From NCBI GenBank assembly GCA_035293845.1, contig DATGMB010000251.1, positions 62,001 through 126,000 on the forward strand: DNA of 64,000 nt. Direction: 5' to 3'. The translations under genes were made by a program, and so were the position numbers. The notes under the pieces were generated by a model that saw only the letters and a list, made by a program, of their open reading frames with translations, was not told the DNA's origin and made no database searches. Position 1 is the first letter of the stretch. Each line of letters begins with the position of its first letter. Of this stretch, positions 36,805 through 45,439 are shown piece after piece. The stretch is from DATGMB01 sp035293845. GTDB taxonomy: Bacteria; Acidobacteriota; Terriglobia; Bryobacterales; Bryobacteraceae.

Positions 36805-37683
36805 TTACGGCTGCGGCTTCTTGCGGTGCAGGAATCCGTTGCGAAAGAACTTATCGTGAATGTCAGGCCAGAACTCGGCCATCAGGTTGCCGGTTACGTC
36901 GCTAAACAGGCTGGTCTCGATCCGCCCCGCCATCACGATCCCGCGCCGGCTGCTGCCGGGATAATAACTATTGGAGGCGGCGATCCCCAGCGCCATCCCG
37001 CCAATGCCGGAAGCATTGAACGTCGCTTTTCCGGAATCCTGGTACGCCACAAACACCCGGCTCAGCGAATACAGCACGCGCTTGCCCACTGAGGCTCGCG
37101 GGCCCATGCGGAAGTACCGCGGATCCTGGTGGAGCACCGTCGCCAGCAAGCCCGCGCTGAAGAAATTCTGTGTCGTGGCGTCCGCCAGCGCGGCGCCGAA
37201 CCGCTCGCCGAAAGCTGCGCTTCCCACGCCGAATTTCGGGGTTTGATTACCGGCCTGAGAAAATGCCGCGCCGAGTCCGGCGCTGAAAATATTGAACGGG
37301 TCGACGGACTGTTTGTACGCCAACTCCCACTTTTGTCGGACCGTCAAAGGTGGCGCCGAACCATTCACCGTCTGGTAATCAGGGATAACCCCGAGAATAC
37401 GTTGCTGGTTGAATACGCTCGCGGGTTTGGAAACCGGGGCGACCGGCAGCGGGTGCAGAACCAGATCGGGCTCGAACGCAGGATATTGCGGAGCGGGAAG
37501 TTCCTCCCCGCTGGCACTATCGGTTTGTGCGCGCAATCCCGGAGCGGAATACAGGCAGACCGCCAGCGCGATGGCGCAAAAGGTACCAACCCTCCGCTGA
37601 GCCGAAGCTCTCACTACCGAAGAGGACGCACGGTTTCCGGCGCGCGTTACCCATAGCTCCAAAGAGCTACGGCGGAGGCGCAT
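36805..37683 (-). CDS. exported protein of unknown function
   Basis: 292 residues. A basic N-terminus and hydrophobic core (VGTFCAIALAVCLYSAPGLRAQ) form a signal peptide with cleavage after AQ; the longest start is given, but a start nearer the hydrophobic core is possible. The mature part has a KWELAYKQSVDPFNIFSAGLGAAFSQ segment and many Gly/Ser/aromatic residues (GKRVLYSLSRVFVAYQDSG) that hint at an outer-membrane or surface protein. I do not recognise a named family. Confidence 0.7.
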   Translation of the reverse strand: MRLRRSSLELWVTRAGNRASSSVVRASAQRRVGTFCAIALAVCLYSAPGLRAQTDSASGEELPAPQYPAFEPDLVLHPLPVAPVSKPASVFNQQRILGVIPDYQTVNGSAPPLTVRQKWELAYKQSVDPFNIFSAGLGAAFSQAGNQTPKFGVGSAAFGERFGAALADATTQNFFSAGLLATVLHQDPRYFRMGPRASVGKRVLYSLSRVFVAYQDSGKATFNASGIGGMALGIAASNSYYPGSSRRGIVMAGRIETSLFSDVTGNLMAEFWPDIHDKFFRNGFLHRKKPQP

Positions 37684-37716
37684 CCGAATGGAGACTTTTT
37701 TACCGCGGTAAGGGTT

Positions 37717-38115
37717 ATGGAGAGTGAACAGTTAGTCCCCACTAGATGGCGGGCCGCCCGAGGGTGTGCCCGCTTTTTTATGCCGGTTCATATATATCGA
37801 CCGTTTCCGTCCGATAACCCATATATGGGGTGGGAAGAGGACGACCCGGCCGAACGGGAGCTTACGTTACATCGGTTCGACCGGCTGATCACGGAGATCC
37901 TGCAGGGCGGAACCCGCCGAACCGCGTTTCAATCCTGGGAGGTGGAAATTCTGCTCGATATTCACGCCTGCCGCCTGGAAGAGCCGCAGAAGCAGCGTGT
38001 GCTGCGGCGCTATTTACGCGCCGTGCGGCGGCAAATCGAGCGCGGGCCGGGCCCGCCCATGAAACTCTCCGAATTTCTTCAAATGGAAAGCACGCGGCGG
38101 CCCTCGATCCGGTAG
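37717..38115 (+). CDS. hypothetical protein
   Basis: Up to 132 residues. The body from about residue 37 (MGWEEDDPAERELTLHRFDRLITEILQGGTRR) is well-behaved and helical; the first 36 residues are less convincing and internal ATGs at 37780 and 37825 are alternatives. There is no recognisable domain. Its 3' end overlaps the convergent purN by 37 bases. Confidence 0.55.
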   Translation: MESEQLVPTRWRAARGCARFFMPVHIYRPFPSDNPYMGWEEDDPAERELTLHRFDRLITEILQGGTRRTAFQSWEVEILLDIHACRLEEPQKQRVLRRYLRAVRRQIERGPGPPMKLSEFLQMESTRRPSIR

Positions 38116-38678
38116 CGGCCGGAGAGCACGATGCGGATTGCTTCCGTGTAGACGCGGTGTTCCTCGGCCAGGATGCGCGCCGAGAGCGTTTCGACCGTGT
38201 CGTCGTCTTCGACCGGAACCGCGCGCTGCAGGATGATCGGGCCGGCGTCGAGGTCCTCATCTACAAAGTGCACGGTGCAGCCGGTGATCTTGACGCCGTG
38301 TTCCAGCGCCTGCTGCTGGGCGTCGAGCCCGGGAAAGGCCGGCAGCAGGGAAGGATGAATGTTGAGAATCCGCTGCGGAAAGGCGCGAATAAATCCGGCG
38401 CTGAGCAGGCGCATGAAGCCGGCCAGGCACACCAGCTCGACCTGGTGGTGTCGCAGCTCTTCGATCAGCATGCGGTCGTAAACCTCGCGGTCGAGGCCGC
38501 GGGACGGAAGTGAGACCGCAGGGAGTCCGCGGCGGCGGGCCGCTTCGAGGCCGTGCGCATCGGGGCGATTGGAGATGACCACCGCGATCTCAGCGGGCAG
38601 TTCACCGCGAACGATGCGATCCGCGATGGCTTCGAAGTTCGAGCCGCGGCCGGAGATCAGGATGCCGAGACGGCTCAC
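38079..38678 (-). CDS. purN: phosphoribosylglycinamide formyltransferase PurN
   Basis: 199 residues. ILISGRGSNFEAI opens the phosphate-binding region, LAGFMRLLS and RILNIHPSLLPAFPG hold the catalytic Asn-His pair, and HFVDEDLDAGPIILQ supplies the catalytic Asp. It transfers formyl from 10-formyl-tetrahydrofolate in purine synthesis. The ATG overlaps the purM stop by four bases, so the pair is coupled. Confidence 0.96.
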   Translation of the reverse strand: MSRLGILISGRGSNFEAIADRIVRGELPAEIAVVISNRPDAHGLEAARRRGLPAVSLPSRGLDREVYDRMLIEELRHHQVELVCLAGFMRLLSAGFIRAFPQRILNIHPSLLPAFPGLDAQQQALEHGVKITGCTVHFVDEDLDAGPIILQRAVPVEDDDTVETLSARILAEEHRVYTEAIRIVLSGRYRIEGRRVLSI

Positions 38679-39718
38679 CGGTATTCCACCCGCGGCCGGC
38701 CTCGCTGGTGCGCGATCACTTCCCCGATCTGGAATGGCCGCTCTCCCAGGCTCCGCAGCAGCGTTTCCGCACGCCCCGCGCCGCGCGCCGGCACCGCGAA
38801 GATCATGCCTGCGCCGAGATTGAACGTGCGGCGGTAATCGTCATCCGGGATGTTACCAATACGGCGCAGCACCTCGAAGAGCGGTGGAATCTGCCAGGCC
38901 GAGGTATCGATCGCGGCGGCCAGCCCTTTCGGCAGCATGCGCGGCGTGTTATCGGTGATGCCGCCGCCGGTGATGTGGGCTGCGCCGCGCAGCAGGCCCG
39001 CATCGGCCAGGGCCCGTAGCGGTTTCAAATAGCTGCGGTGCACCGCCAGCAGCGCATCGCCCACGGACGCGCCGACGTCGGGCAGCAGCGTCTTCGGGCC
39101 GTAGCCCGCGACTTCGAACAGCAGCTTGCGCGCGAGCGAGTAGCCGTTGGTGTGAAGTCCGGTGGACGGCAGTGCGAGGAGCGCATCGCCGGCGCGGATC
39201 TTCGCGCCCGTCAGCAACTGGCCGCGCTCCGCCGCGCCCACGATAAAGCCGGCCAGGTCATACTCCGAATCCGTATAGAGTCCGGGCATCTCGGCCGTTT
39301 CGCCGCCGATCAGGGCGCAGCCGTTGGCACGGCATCCACGGGCGATGCCGGAGACGACCGCGGCGGCGATGCCGGCATCCAGCTTTCCCACCGCGAAATA
39401 GTCGAGGAAGAACAGGGGCCGCGCGCCCTGCACGGCGATATCGTTCACGCAGTGATTCACCAGGTCTTCCCCCACCGTGTCGTGCCGGCCGGTGAGAAAC
39501 GCGACCTTAAGCTTGGTGCCGACGCCGTCGGCCGAGCTCACCAGCACCGGGCGCCGCATCCCGGCCAGCTCGAAGCACGCGCCGAACGAGCCAATATCGG
39601 TCAGCACGCCGCGGGTGAAGGTGCCGCGGGCGAGCTTCTTGATCGAGCCTACCGCGCGATCGGCTTCGTCGATATCGACGCCGGCATCGCGATAGCGCAG
39701 TTGAGTCTTCGGAGGCAA
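38675..39718 (-). CDS. purM: phosphoribosylformylglycinamidine cyclo-ligase PurM
   Basis: 347 residues. GVDIDEADRAVGSIKKL, LVSSADGVGTKLKVA, VGEDLVNHCVNDIAVQGARPLFFLDY, and GGETAEMPGLY are the PurM/ThiL-type ATP-binding blocks; HITGGGITDNTPRMLP is the usual late motif. It closes the imidazole ring in the purine pathway, one step after FGAM formation. Translation of purN is coupled to its stop codon. Confidence 0.96.
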   Translation of the reverse strand: MPPKTQLRYRDAGVDIDEADRAVGSIKKLARGTFTRGVLTDIGSFGACFELAGMRRPVLVSSADGVGTKLKVAFLTGRHDTVGEDLVNHCVNDIAVQGARPLFFLDYFAVGKLDAGIAAAVVSGIARGCRANGCALIGGETAEMPGLYTDSEYDLAGFIVGAAERGQLLTGAKIRAGDALLALPSTGLHTNGYSLARKLLFEVAGYGPKTLLPDVGASVGDALLAVHRSYLKPLRALADAGLLRGAAHITGGGITDNTPRMLPKGLAAAIDTSAWQIPPLFEVLRRIGNIPDDDYRRTFNLGAGMIFAVPARGAGRAETLLRSLGERPFQIGEVIAHQRGRPRVEYR

Positions 39719-39777
39719 ATCTCAGTGTAACCGAGAGCGCGCCCGTGTTTTGGGCGCCGCCATGCACGCAAATGAGG

Positions 39778-40770
39778 TTAAATGATTTTGGGCCGGATCA
39801 CGCTTATACCGAGCGGCCTCATGGATTCCGTGAGCCGCCCGAACATAGCCTCGTCTTCGTAAGTGCCCACAATGGCGCCTCCGGAGCCGGCGAAGTTCGC
39901 GGCCGCACCGGCGCGCCGGGCGGTGTGCACCATCTCGAGATTACCGCGGTCGATCTGATAAATGCGGGAGCGCAGGTCGAAGTTGGCGTCGATCAGCTCG
40001 GAAAAACGGCGGTAATTACGCGTCAGGAGACACTCGCGGCCCTCGGCGGCATAACCTGCCCAGGTGTGCATCGCTTCGACCACTTCGGGGTCCCCGCGGC
40101 GCCACCGCTCGCGTAAGTTGCTATGAAACACTTCCGTGCCCTCGCTCAAAGAGGTGCGAACCGCCACATAAATATTCGGCAGCAGGCCGGGATCCATCCT
40201 CTCGTACTCGCCGTATCCCCGCTGCTCCATCAGCTCGCGCGAAAAATCCATATACATCAGGCCATGAAAGGCCTGGACCACGCGATCCTGCAGGCCGGCC
40301 GGAACGTTCAACTCGCGCGTTTCGGTTTCGAGCACCAGGTTGGCCTGGATCGGCAGCGGGATCTCGACGCCGTAGTATGCGCAGAGCGCGCGCAGCGAGG
40401 CGGTGATGATGGCGCTGGAACCTCCGAGGCCGAGCCGCTGCGGAATGGTGGATTCGTACTCCAGGGTAAAGTTGCGGTTCGGCAGCTCGATACCGTGCGC
40501 GGAACAGTAATCCACAAACCGCACAATCAACGCCTGAATGATGCGGATGCCGCCGTAGTAACCGCGCCAGCGCGTCGTCCGGTACAGGTCTTCGAGATTT
40601 TCGAACACCGGCAGATCGGCTTTGGAAGGCTTGATTTCCAGCCGGCCGCTGGGATAAAGCAGGACCCGCGCCCGGTAGTTCGACATCGCGAAAGCAAGCG
40701 TCTTCCCAAAGTAACCGTCGCTCGGGTTGCCGAGCACACCGGCGCGGGCATATCCGTAGGTCTCGATCAT
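39778..40770 (-). CDS. GHMP family sugar kinase
   Basis: 330 residues. The phosphate-binding loop is PQRLGLGGSSAIITASLRAL (about residue 110), preceded by GVLGNPSDGYFGKTLAFAMS near the N-terminus, and the C-terminal motif AGAAANFAGSGGAIVG completes the GHMP fold. GNPSDGYFG with GLGGSSA is seen in glucuronokinase-like members, but the substrate is not determined. The stop of dtd overlaps its ATG by four bases, an unexplained pairing. Confidence 0.82.
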   Translation of the reverse strand: MIETYGYARAGVLGNPSDGYFGKTLAFAMSNYRARVLLYPSGRLEIKPSKADLPVFENLEDLYRTTRWRGYYGGIRIIQALIVRFVDYCSAHGIELPNRNFTLEYESTIPQRLGLGGSSAIITASLRALCAYYGVEIPLPIQANLVLETETRELNVPAGLQDRVVQAFHGLMYMDFSRELMEQRGYGEYERMDPGLLPNIYVAVRTSLSEGTEVFHSNLRERWRRGDPEVVEAMHTWAGYAAEGRECLLTRNYRRFSELIDANFDLRSRIYQIDRGNLEMVHTARRAGAAANFAGSGGAIVGTYEDEAMFGRLTESMRPLGISVIRPKII

Positions 40771-41222
40771 AGCTTCTTCCGGTCGGCCGAATCGAGCAGC
40801 AGCGTTACCGGCCCGTCATTGACCAGGTGAACCTTCATCGCCGCCTGAAAAATTCCGGTTTGGACAGGAACGGGCCCGCGCCGCGCGGCGGCGACGAAAT
40901 AATCGTATAACGTCTGCGCCTGCGCCGGGGGTGCCGCCCGGTCGAAGCTCGGCCGTCGTCCCTTACGGCAATCGCCGTATAGGGTAAATTGCGAAACCAG
41001 TAGTAAAGAGCCGCCGGCTTCCTGAATATCGCGGTTCATCTTACCATCCTGATCCGGGAATATGCGCAGATGGAGCAGCTTATCGAGGAGGTAATCCGCG
41101 TCTTCCGGAAGATCATCGCGGGATATGCCGAGCAAGGCGACTAGTCCATACCCGATAGCGCCTACGGTATGGTCACTCACGAAAACCCGGGCTTCCGCTA
41201 CTCTCTGGAGTACGATGCGCAT
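40767..41222 (-). CDS. dtd: D-aminoacyl-tRNA deacylase
   Basis: 151 residues. MRIVLQRVAEARV starts the protein; SQFTLYGDCRKGRRPSF and the C-terminal cross-subunit NDGPVTLLL (usually NxGPVT) form the active site. It removes D-amino acids, and glycine from mischarged tRNA-Ala. The gene is complete. Confidence 0.95.
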   Translation of the reverse strand: MRIVLQRVAEARVFVSDHTVGAIGYGLVALLGISRDDLPEDADYLLDKLLHLRIFPDQDGKMNRDIQEAGGSLLLVSQFTLYGDCRKGRRPSFDRAAPPAQAQTLYDYFVAAARRGPVPVQTGIFQAAMKVHLVNDGPVTLLLDSADRKKL

Positions 41223-41288
41223 AAATTTAAGTTAAAAGACTCTACCTATCTTTACACAGACGTGTTATATTGCCGGACAGGTGAAATC

Positions 41289-41582
41289 ATGGCAAGAAGC
41301 CGAACTTCCGTAGAAGACCTGACCACCTTACAGATGGCGCTGGTCGGGTACCAGATCGAGAAAGACAGAGTCGAGGAGAAGATCCGCCAACTACAGGCCA
41401 AGCTGAAGGGCAAACGTGTGGCGATCGGCGGATCCGAATCGAAGACGCCGCACGTCCGGCGCGAGTTGAGTCCGGCCGCGCGGGCCCGTATTGCGGCAGC
41501 ACAGAAAAAGCGCTGGGCGGAGCACCGCAAACGCATGGCCCAGGCCGCCAAGGCGCAGCCGAAGGTCCAGGCAGCGGGTTAG
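41289..41582 (+). CDS. small coiled-coil protein with basic SPxARxxIAAAQKKRW motif
   Basis: 97 residues starting MARSRTSVEDL. The first half is a helix with heptad-like spacing (LTTLQMALVGYQIEKDRVEEKIRQLQAKL); the second holds LSPAARARIAAAQKKRWAEHRKRM, a basic amphipathic motif found in many small acidobacterial proteins. This combination of dimerising helix and basic tail suggests nucleic-acid binding, H-NS-like in outline; that is inference. The upstream extension, which overlaps dtd, was rejected. Confidence 0.7.
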   Translation: MARSRTSVEDLTTLQMALVGYQIEKDRVEEKIRQLQAKLKGKRVAIGGSESKTPHVRRELSPAARARIAAAQKKRWAEHRKRMAQAAKAQPKVQAAG

Positions 41583-41611
41583 CCGGCGCCTGAGCGGACG
41601 GCCGCAATCGG

Positions 41612-42340
41612 TCATCCGCCGCAACGCCGCTCTGCCTGCTCTTTCACCGGCAGTTCCCATTGGAATCGCCGCGCCAGTTCGGCAACGCCACCTTCCGCCG
41701 CAATCCGTCCCTGCTCGAAAAATACGGCGCGCGTGGCCAGCGCCCGCGCAAAAGGGACGTCGTGTGTCACCAGGATCTTGGCTTGCGGCAGCCCCTCGAG
41801 CAGGCCTGCCAGGGCGCGCTGCCCGGGCGGATCGAGAAACGTGGTGGGCTCATCGAGCACCAGGATCTCTGGATCCATGGCCAAAATCCCGGCAATCGCA
41901 ACCCGCTTCTTCTCCCCGGCGCTCAGGTGATACGGCGCCTTGCCGGCGGCTGCTGCCATCCCGACCGTGTCAAGTGCTGCATGCGCCCTTCGCGCCGCCT
42001 CCTCGGGCGAGGCGCCGGCATTGAGCGGGCCGAACGCAACATCCTCCAACACGGTCGGCATGAATAGCTGGCTCTCTGCGTCCTGGAATACGAGGCCGAT
42101 CTTTCGTCGCACCGCCGCCAGATTCCGCCCTTCCACCGGGAGCCCGCACACGGTGACGGATCCCTCGCCGCTGAGCAATCCATTCAGATGCAGGACGAAG
42201 GTCGTCTTGCCGCTGCCGTTCGGCCCGAGCAGCGCCACGGTCTCCCCCGCTTCGAGGTGGAAATCCACGCCCCGCAGGGCTTCGGCGCCGTCTTCATACC
42301 GGAAACGCAGGCCGCGGACTTCGATGAGCGGCGCGGTCAT
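41612..42340 (-). CDS. nikO: nickel ECF transporter ATPase NikO (CbiO-like)
   Basis: 242 residues. Walker A LLGPNGSGKTTF, Q-loop in VFQDAESQLFMPTVLEDVAFGPLN (diagnostic of ECF/CbiO ATPases), signature HLSAGEKKRVAIAG, Walker B ILVLDEPTTFLD. It powers metal uptake with the membrane proteins of this operon. The start MTAPLIEVRGL was chosen; its ATG overlaps the NikQ stop by four bases. The nickel assignment comes from nikR next door. Confidence 0.87.
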   Translation of the reverse strand: MTAPLIEVRGLRFRYEDGAEALRGVDFHLEAGETVALLGPNGSGKTTFVLHLNGLLSGEGSVTVCGLPVEGRNLAAVRRKIGLVFQDAESQLFMPTVLEDVAFGPLNAGASPEEAARRAHAALDTVGMAAAAGKAPYHLSAGEKKRVAIAGILAMDPEILVLDEPTTFLDPPGQRALAGLLEGLPQAKILVTHDVPFARALATRAVFFEQGRIAAEGGVAELARRFQWELPVKEQAERRCGG

Positions 42341-43062
42341 GCGCCCCTCTCGATGGCTACCCGCACGGCAATCGGCGCGAGCACAGCCGCCGCGCCAAAC
42401 GCCCAATCCGCCGCTCCGGCGCGCAGCGGCTCCAGAGGCTGAAACTGGCCGTTAAAGCCGCGCGCGAGCATGGCCCGGTGGATCCCTTCGGCGCGCCCGT
42501 AGGACTTGGCGAACAGCGTGGCTACGGCCCCGGCCGCCGCCTCCATCCGTCCGCTGCGCCGCCGGCTCCCGCCGAACCCGCGCGAGAGCGCCGCCCGATG
42601 CATATGCTGCGCCTTCTCCGAGATCACGAACAGATAGCGATAGAGAAACTGCGCGACCATGAGGAGAAATCGCGGCGCGCCGAGGCGCTCGAGTCCGTGC
42701 AGCAGACCGGACATGGGCGTGGTGGAAACCAGCAGCAGCACGGCAAACGCGGAAAGATAGCTCTTCAGAATCAGCGAGAGCGCACGCGCGGGATCTCCGG
42801 CCAGCCAGCTTATGCCAGCGAATACGGCCGTGAACGAAAGCACGATCCCGGCGCGAGCCGCCGCGGCCGCAAGCGGCAGCCGGGCCGCAACAGCGGTGCC
42901 GCACAGCAGGAGGAACCACACGGCGGCGACCAGCGGAAGGCGCTGCCCGGCGGTCGCGACCACAACCAGAAACACCAGGAGCGCTACGGCTTTGAAGCGC
43001 GGATCGCGGCGATGCAGCGGGCTCCTCCCGCGGCTCCAGCGCTCCAGTATGACGTGATGCAA
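42337..43062 (-). CDS. nikQ: nickel ECF transporter permease NikQ (CbiQ-like)
   Basis: About 241 residues with four or five membrane helices. RDPRFKAVALLVFLVVVA opens the CbiQ fold; the coupling-helix motifs RAALSRGFGG and HRAMLARGFNG contact the ATPase. The start given is a TTG one base past the NikMN stop, with GGAG eight bases upstream; a longer TTG start inside NikMN is also possible. Confidence 0.82.
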   Translation of the reverse strand: MHHVILERWSRGRSPLHRRDPRFKAVALLVFLVVVATAGQRLPLVAAVWFLLLCGTAVAARLPLAAAAARAGIVLSFTAVFAGISWLAGDPARALSLILKSYLSAFAVLLLVSTTPMSGLLHGLERLGAPRFLLMVAQFLYRYLFVISEKAQHMHRAALSRGFGGSRRRSGRMEAAAGAVATLFAKSYGRAEGIHRAMLARGFNGQFQPLEPLRAGAADWAFGAAAVLAPIAVRVAIERGA

Positions 43063-43063
43063 C

Positions 43064-43930
43064 TCAGGCGCTCCTGCCGGCCGCCGCCCGGCTGCGCACC
43101 GCAAAACGACCGATAACCAGGCAGACGGCGTAGATCAATGCCAGGCCGCCCAGCCCCGCTGCCGTCTTGCCCAGCCAGCGCTCCGGCAGGCCCGCGGCCT
43201 GAATACGCGTCAGGTGCTCGATCCCATCGGGAGCAGTGGAAGCGAACAGCACGCCGACCGCGCCCAGCAGCACGGCCGTGACGGCGAGCGCGGCCAAGGC
43301 CAGCGGCCGTTCCGCCGGTTTGCGGACAAAATTGGGCTGCATCGCGTCCAGCGCTTCAACCACCGCCAGCGTGATGGCGCCCTCGATCAGCGCCGAAGCG
43401 GCGAATATCGCGAGCGAGATGGCCAGCATCGGGCGCGGCATCGGCACCCGCGAGAGCAGCAGCTCGGAAAGCGCGAGTACGGCGCTCGCCGCGACCGAAA
43501 GCGCACCGCCGGCGAAGATCGCGGCGCGGCGGCGCCCGCCAGAGCCCCAAATCGCAAACGGCAGGTAACCCGCCAACACGCCAATGATCGCCATATTGAC
43601 GATATTGGCGCCCAGCGCCAGCAGGCCGCCGTCCTGAAACACCAGCGCCTGGATCGCAAGGACGGCGATCATGACGACGCTGGCAGCGGCCGGACCGAGT
43701 GTGTAGGCGAGCAGCGCGCCGCCGACGAGATGGCTGCTGGTGCCGGCGCCCACCGGAAAATTGATCATCTGCGCCGCGAAAACGAACGCGCCCATCACGC
43801 CCAGAGCGGGAATCCGCGCCGGGTCGAAGGTGCTCCGCGCGCGCCGGATCGCCACCGCTGCGGCGGGCGCCGCCGCGGCATCGAGCGTGGCCCAGACCGG
43901 CATCGAGAGGAATCCGTCCGGAATATGCAC
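43064..43930 (-). CDS. nickel ECF transporter substrate-binding NikMN (CbiM-like, with C-terminal PDGxE domain)
   Basis: 288 residues. It starts at a GTG directly followed by His (MHIPDGFLSMPVW), because the family needs an N-terminal Met-His for metal binding; a GTG four codons upstream would bury it. The NikM part has FPVGAGTSSHLVGGALL, the other conserved metal-site segment. The C-terminal 80 residues (FASTAPDGIEHL and one membrane helix) are the NikN-type PDGxE module fused on. Nickel is inferred from the divergent nikR. Confidence 0.85.
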   Translation of the reverse strand: MHIPDGFLSMPVWATLDAAAAPAAAVAIRRARSTFDPARIPALGVMGAFVFAAQMINFPVGAGTSSHLVGGALLAYTLGPAAASVVMIAVLAIQALVFQDGGLLALGANIVNMAIIGVLAGYLPFAIWGSGGRRRAAIFAGGALSVAASAVLALSELLLSRVPMPRPMLAISLAIFAASALIEGAITLAVVEALDAMQPNFVRKPAERPLALAALAVTAVLLGAVGVLFASTAPDGIEHLTRIQAAGLPERWLGKTAAGLGGLALIYAVCLVIGRFAVRSRAAAGRSA

Positions 43931-43963
43931 GTCGATTTTCACGGTAGCACGTTTTGGAAAATC

Positions 43964-43982
43964 GTGTGAACGCGCCGCACAC
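43964..43982. promoter_or_regulatory. inverted repeat between nikMN and nikR, candidate NikR operator
   Basis: GTGTG (43964-43968) and CACAC (43978-43982) form a short inverted repeat with a nine-base spacer in the divergent nik promoter gap. Its spacing does not match the E. coli GTATGA-N16-TCATAC operator, so the role is a guess. Confidence 0.3.
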
Positions 43983-43999
43983 TGCCTGCCTGCGCTACC

Positions 44000-44428
44000 A
44001 TGTGTCGCATGAGCGGCCTGAGCCGAATTGGCGTGGCAATCGACACCGAACTGCTGGCGCGCTTCGACCGCCTGATCGCGCGGCGCAAGTACACCAACCG
44101 GTCGGAAGCATTTCGCGACCTGATTCGCGAGGAACTCGTCGAGCAGGCCGGCGAATCGCCGGAAAGCCGCGTGGTCGGGACCGTCACGCTCGTCTACGAT
44201 CACCACGTTCGCATGCTGAGCGATAAGCTTACCGATATCCAGCACGACTTCCACCGCCTGGTGCTTTCCACCCTCCACGTTCATCTGGATCACGACCATT
44301 GCCTGGAGGTGCTGGTGGTGCGCGGCCGTTCGGCGGATGTGCGCGAGGTGGCGGACCTGCTCATCAGCACGCGCGGAGTGAAGCACGGCAGGCTGACGAT
44401 CACGAGCGCCGATGGAGCGCTCAAGTGA
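44000..44428 (+). CDS. nikR: nickel-responsive regulator NikR
   Basis: 142 residues (a start at the fourth codon is also possible). The ribbon-helix-helix domain contains IDTELLARFDRLIARRKYTNRSEAFRDL. The ACT-like domain carries the high-affinity nickel ligands: a His in DIQHDFH, both His of TLHVHLDHDHCLEV and the Cys of the same segment, the usual H-H-H-C set. Divergent transcription with a nickel ECF transporter supports nickel-dependent repression. Confidence 0.95.
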   Translation: MCRMSGLSRIGVAIDTELLARFDRLIARRKYTNRSEAFRDLIREELVEQAGESPESRVVGTVTLVYDHHVRMLSDKLTDIQHDFHRLVLSTLHVHLDHDHCLEVLVVRGRSADVREVADLLISTRGVKHGRLTITSADGALK

Positions 44429-44802
44429 TCGTCGGAACCGGCGTCGACCTCGCGGAAGTTCCGCGCATCGAAGCCTCCATCGCGCGATTCGGCCGCCGCT
44501 TTATCGAGCGCATTTTTACGCCGCGGGAGATCGCTTACGTCGAGCGCAAGGCCAACCGCGGCGAGCGCTACGCCGCACGCTTCGCCGCCAAGGAGGCGGG
44601 AATGAAGGCCATCGGCACCGGCTGGCGGCGCGGCGTGCGCTGGCACGATTTCGAAGTCGCCAACCTGCCCTCCGGCAAGCCGACGCTGCGTCTCGACGGG
44701 ATGGCAGCCGAGGTCGCGCGCGGTCTCGGCGTGCGCAATATCTCGCTCTCGCTCACGCACACGCGGGAGTACGGGATGGCGCACGTCATTCTGGAAGATT
44801 GA
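44425..44802 (+). CDS. acpS: holo-[acyl-carrier-protein] synthase AcpS
   Basis: 125 residues from a GTG overlapping the nikR stop. IVGTGVDLAEVPRIE holds the metal-binding Asp, RFAAKEAGMKAIGTG the KEA motif and the catalytic Glu, and SLSLTHTREYGMAHV the ending. It transfers phosphopantetheine to ACP. The overlap puts a lipid enzyme under the nikR transcript. Confidence 0.94.
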   Translation: MIVGTGVDLAEVPRIEASIARFGRRFIERIFTPREIAYVERKANRGERYAARFAAKEAGMKAIGTGWRRGVRWHDFEVANLPSGKPTLRLDGMAAEVARGLGVRNISLSLTHTREYGMAHVILED

Positions 44803-44812
44803 CGCCGGCGCG

Positions 44813-45436
44813 CTACTGCACCGGCTCTTTGACGGAGCGCAACTGCGCGTCTTCGAGCCGCTTGGCTTCCTGCCAGGTATAAATCATGCGGTGCACCACC
44901 GTGATATTCGATAACACCGCAATCACCCAGAGCACCTGCGCCATGCGGTTGAACAGCGCGCCGATGATGATCAGGACCACGCGCTCCGGCCGCTCGAGGA
45001 ACCCGACCTTGCACTTCGGGATCGAATTTTCGGCTCGCGCGCGTGTGTAGCTCACCATTACCGAGCCGGTCATCACGATGGCGGTCAGCACGATGTAAAA
45101 GAAGCGGTTGATGGAGGCGTAATACACCAGCAGCCCCATGAACAGCGCCAGATCCGAATAGCGGTCCAGCACGGAATCGAAGAAGCCGCCGAACCGCGTG
45201 ACTCGGTCGGTGGCGCGGGCCACGCGGCCGTCCACCATGTCGAACAGGCCGGCGCCGATCACCACCAGCCCGGCATCCAGAAAACGGCCGCGCGCAAACA
45301 GCCACGCCGCCACGATATTGATCACCAGCCCGAAAAAAGTAAGGACGTTCGGATGGATCCGGGAGAGCGCGAGCCAGCGCACAATCCGGTCGATCGCCCA
45401 TCCGAAAATCTTTCCGATCAGGCTCGTGTAAGTCAT
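44813..45436 (-). CDS. CDP-alcohol phosphatidyltransferase (PgsA-like)
   Basis: 207 residues with about five membrane helices. The family motif DGx2ARx8Gx3Dx3D is exact in DGRVARATDRVTRFGGFFDSVLD at about residues 70-90. The length and charge pattern suit PgsA or an archaetidylinositol-phosphate-type synthase; the alcohol acceptor is not determined. It lies three bases past the greA stop. Confidence 0.86.
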   Translation of the reverse strand: MTYTSLIGKIFGWAIDRIVRWLALSRIHPNVLTFFGLVINIVAAWLFARGRFLDAGLVVIGAGLFDMVDGRVARATDRVTRFGGFFDSVLDRYSDLALFMGLLVYYASINRFFYIVLTAIVMTGSVMVSYTRARAENSIPKCKVGFLERPERVVLIIIGALFNRMAQVLWVIAVLSNITVVHRMIYTWQEAKRLEDAQLRSVKEPVQ

Positions 45437-45439
45437 AAA

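Noticed and set aside
43944..43971. GTAGCAC-N13-GTGTGAAC as a classical NikR operator
   Set aside because: The half-sites have the wrong orientation relative to the known GTGTTAC/GTAACAC type and poor symmetry.
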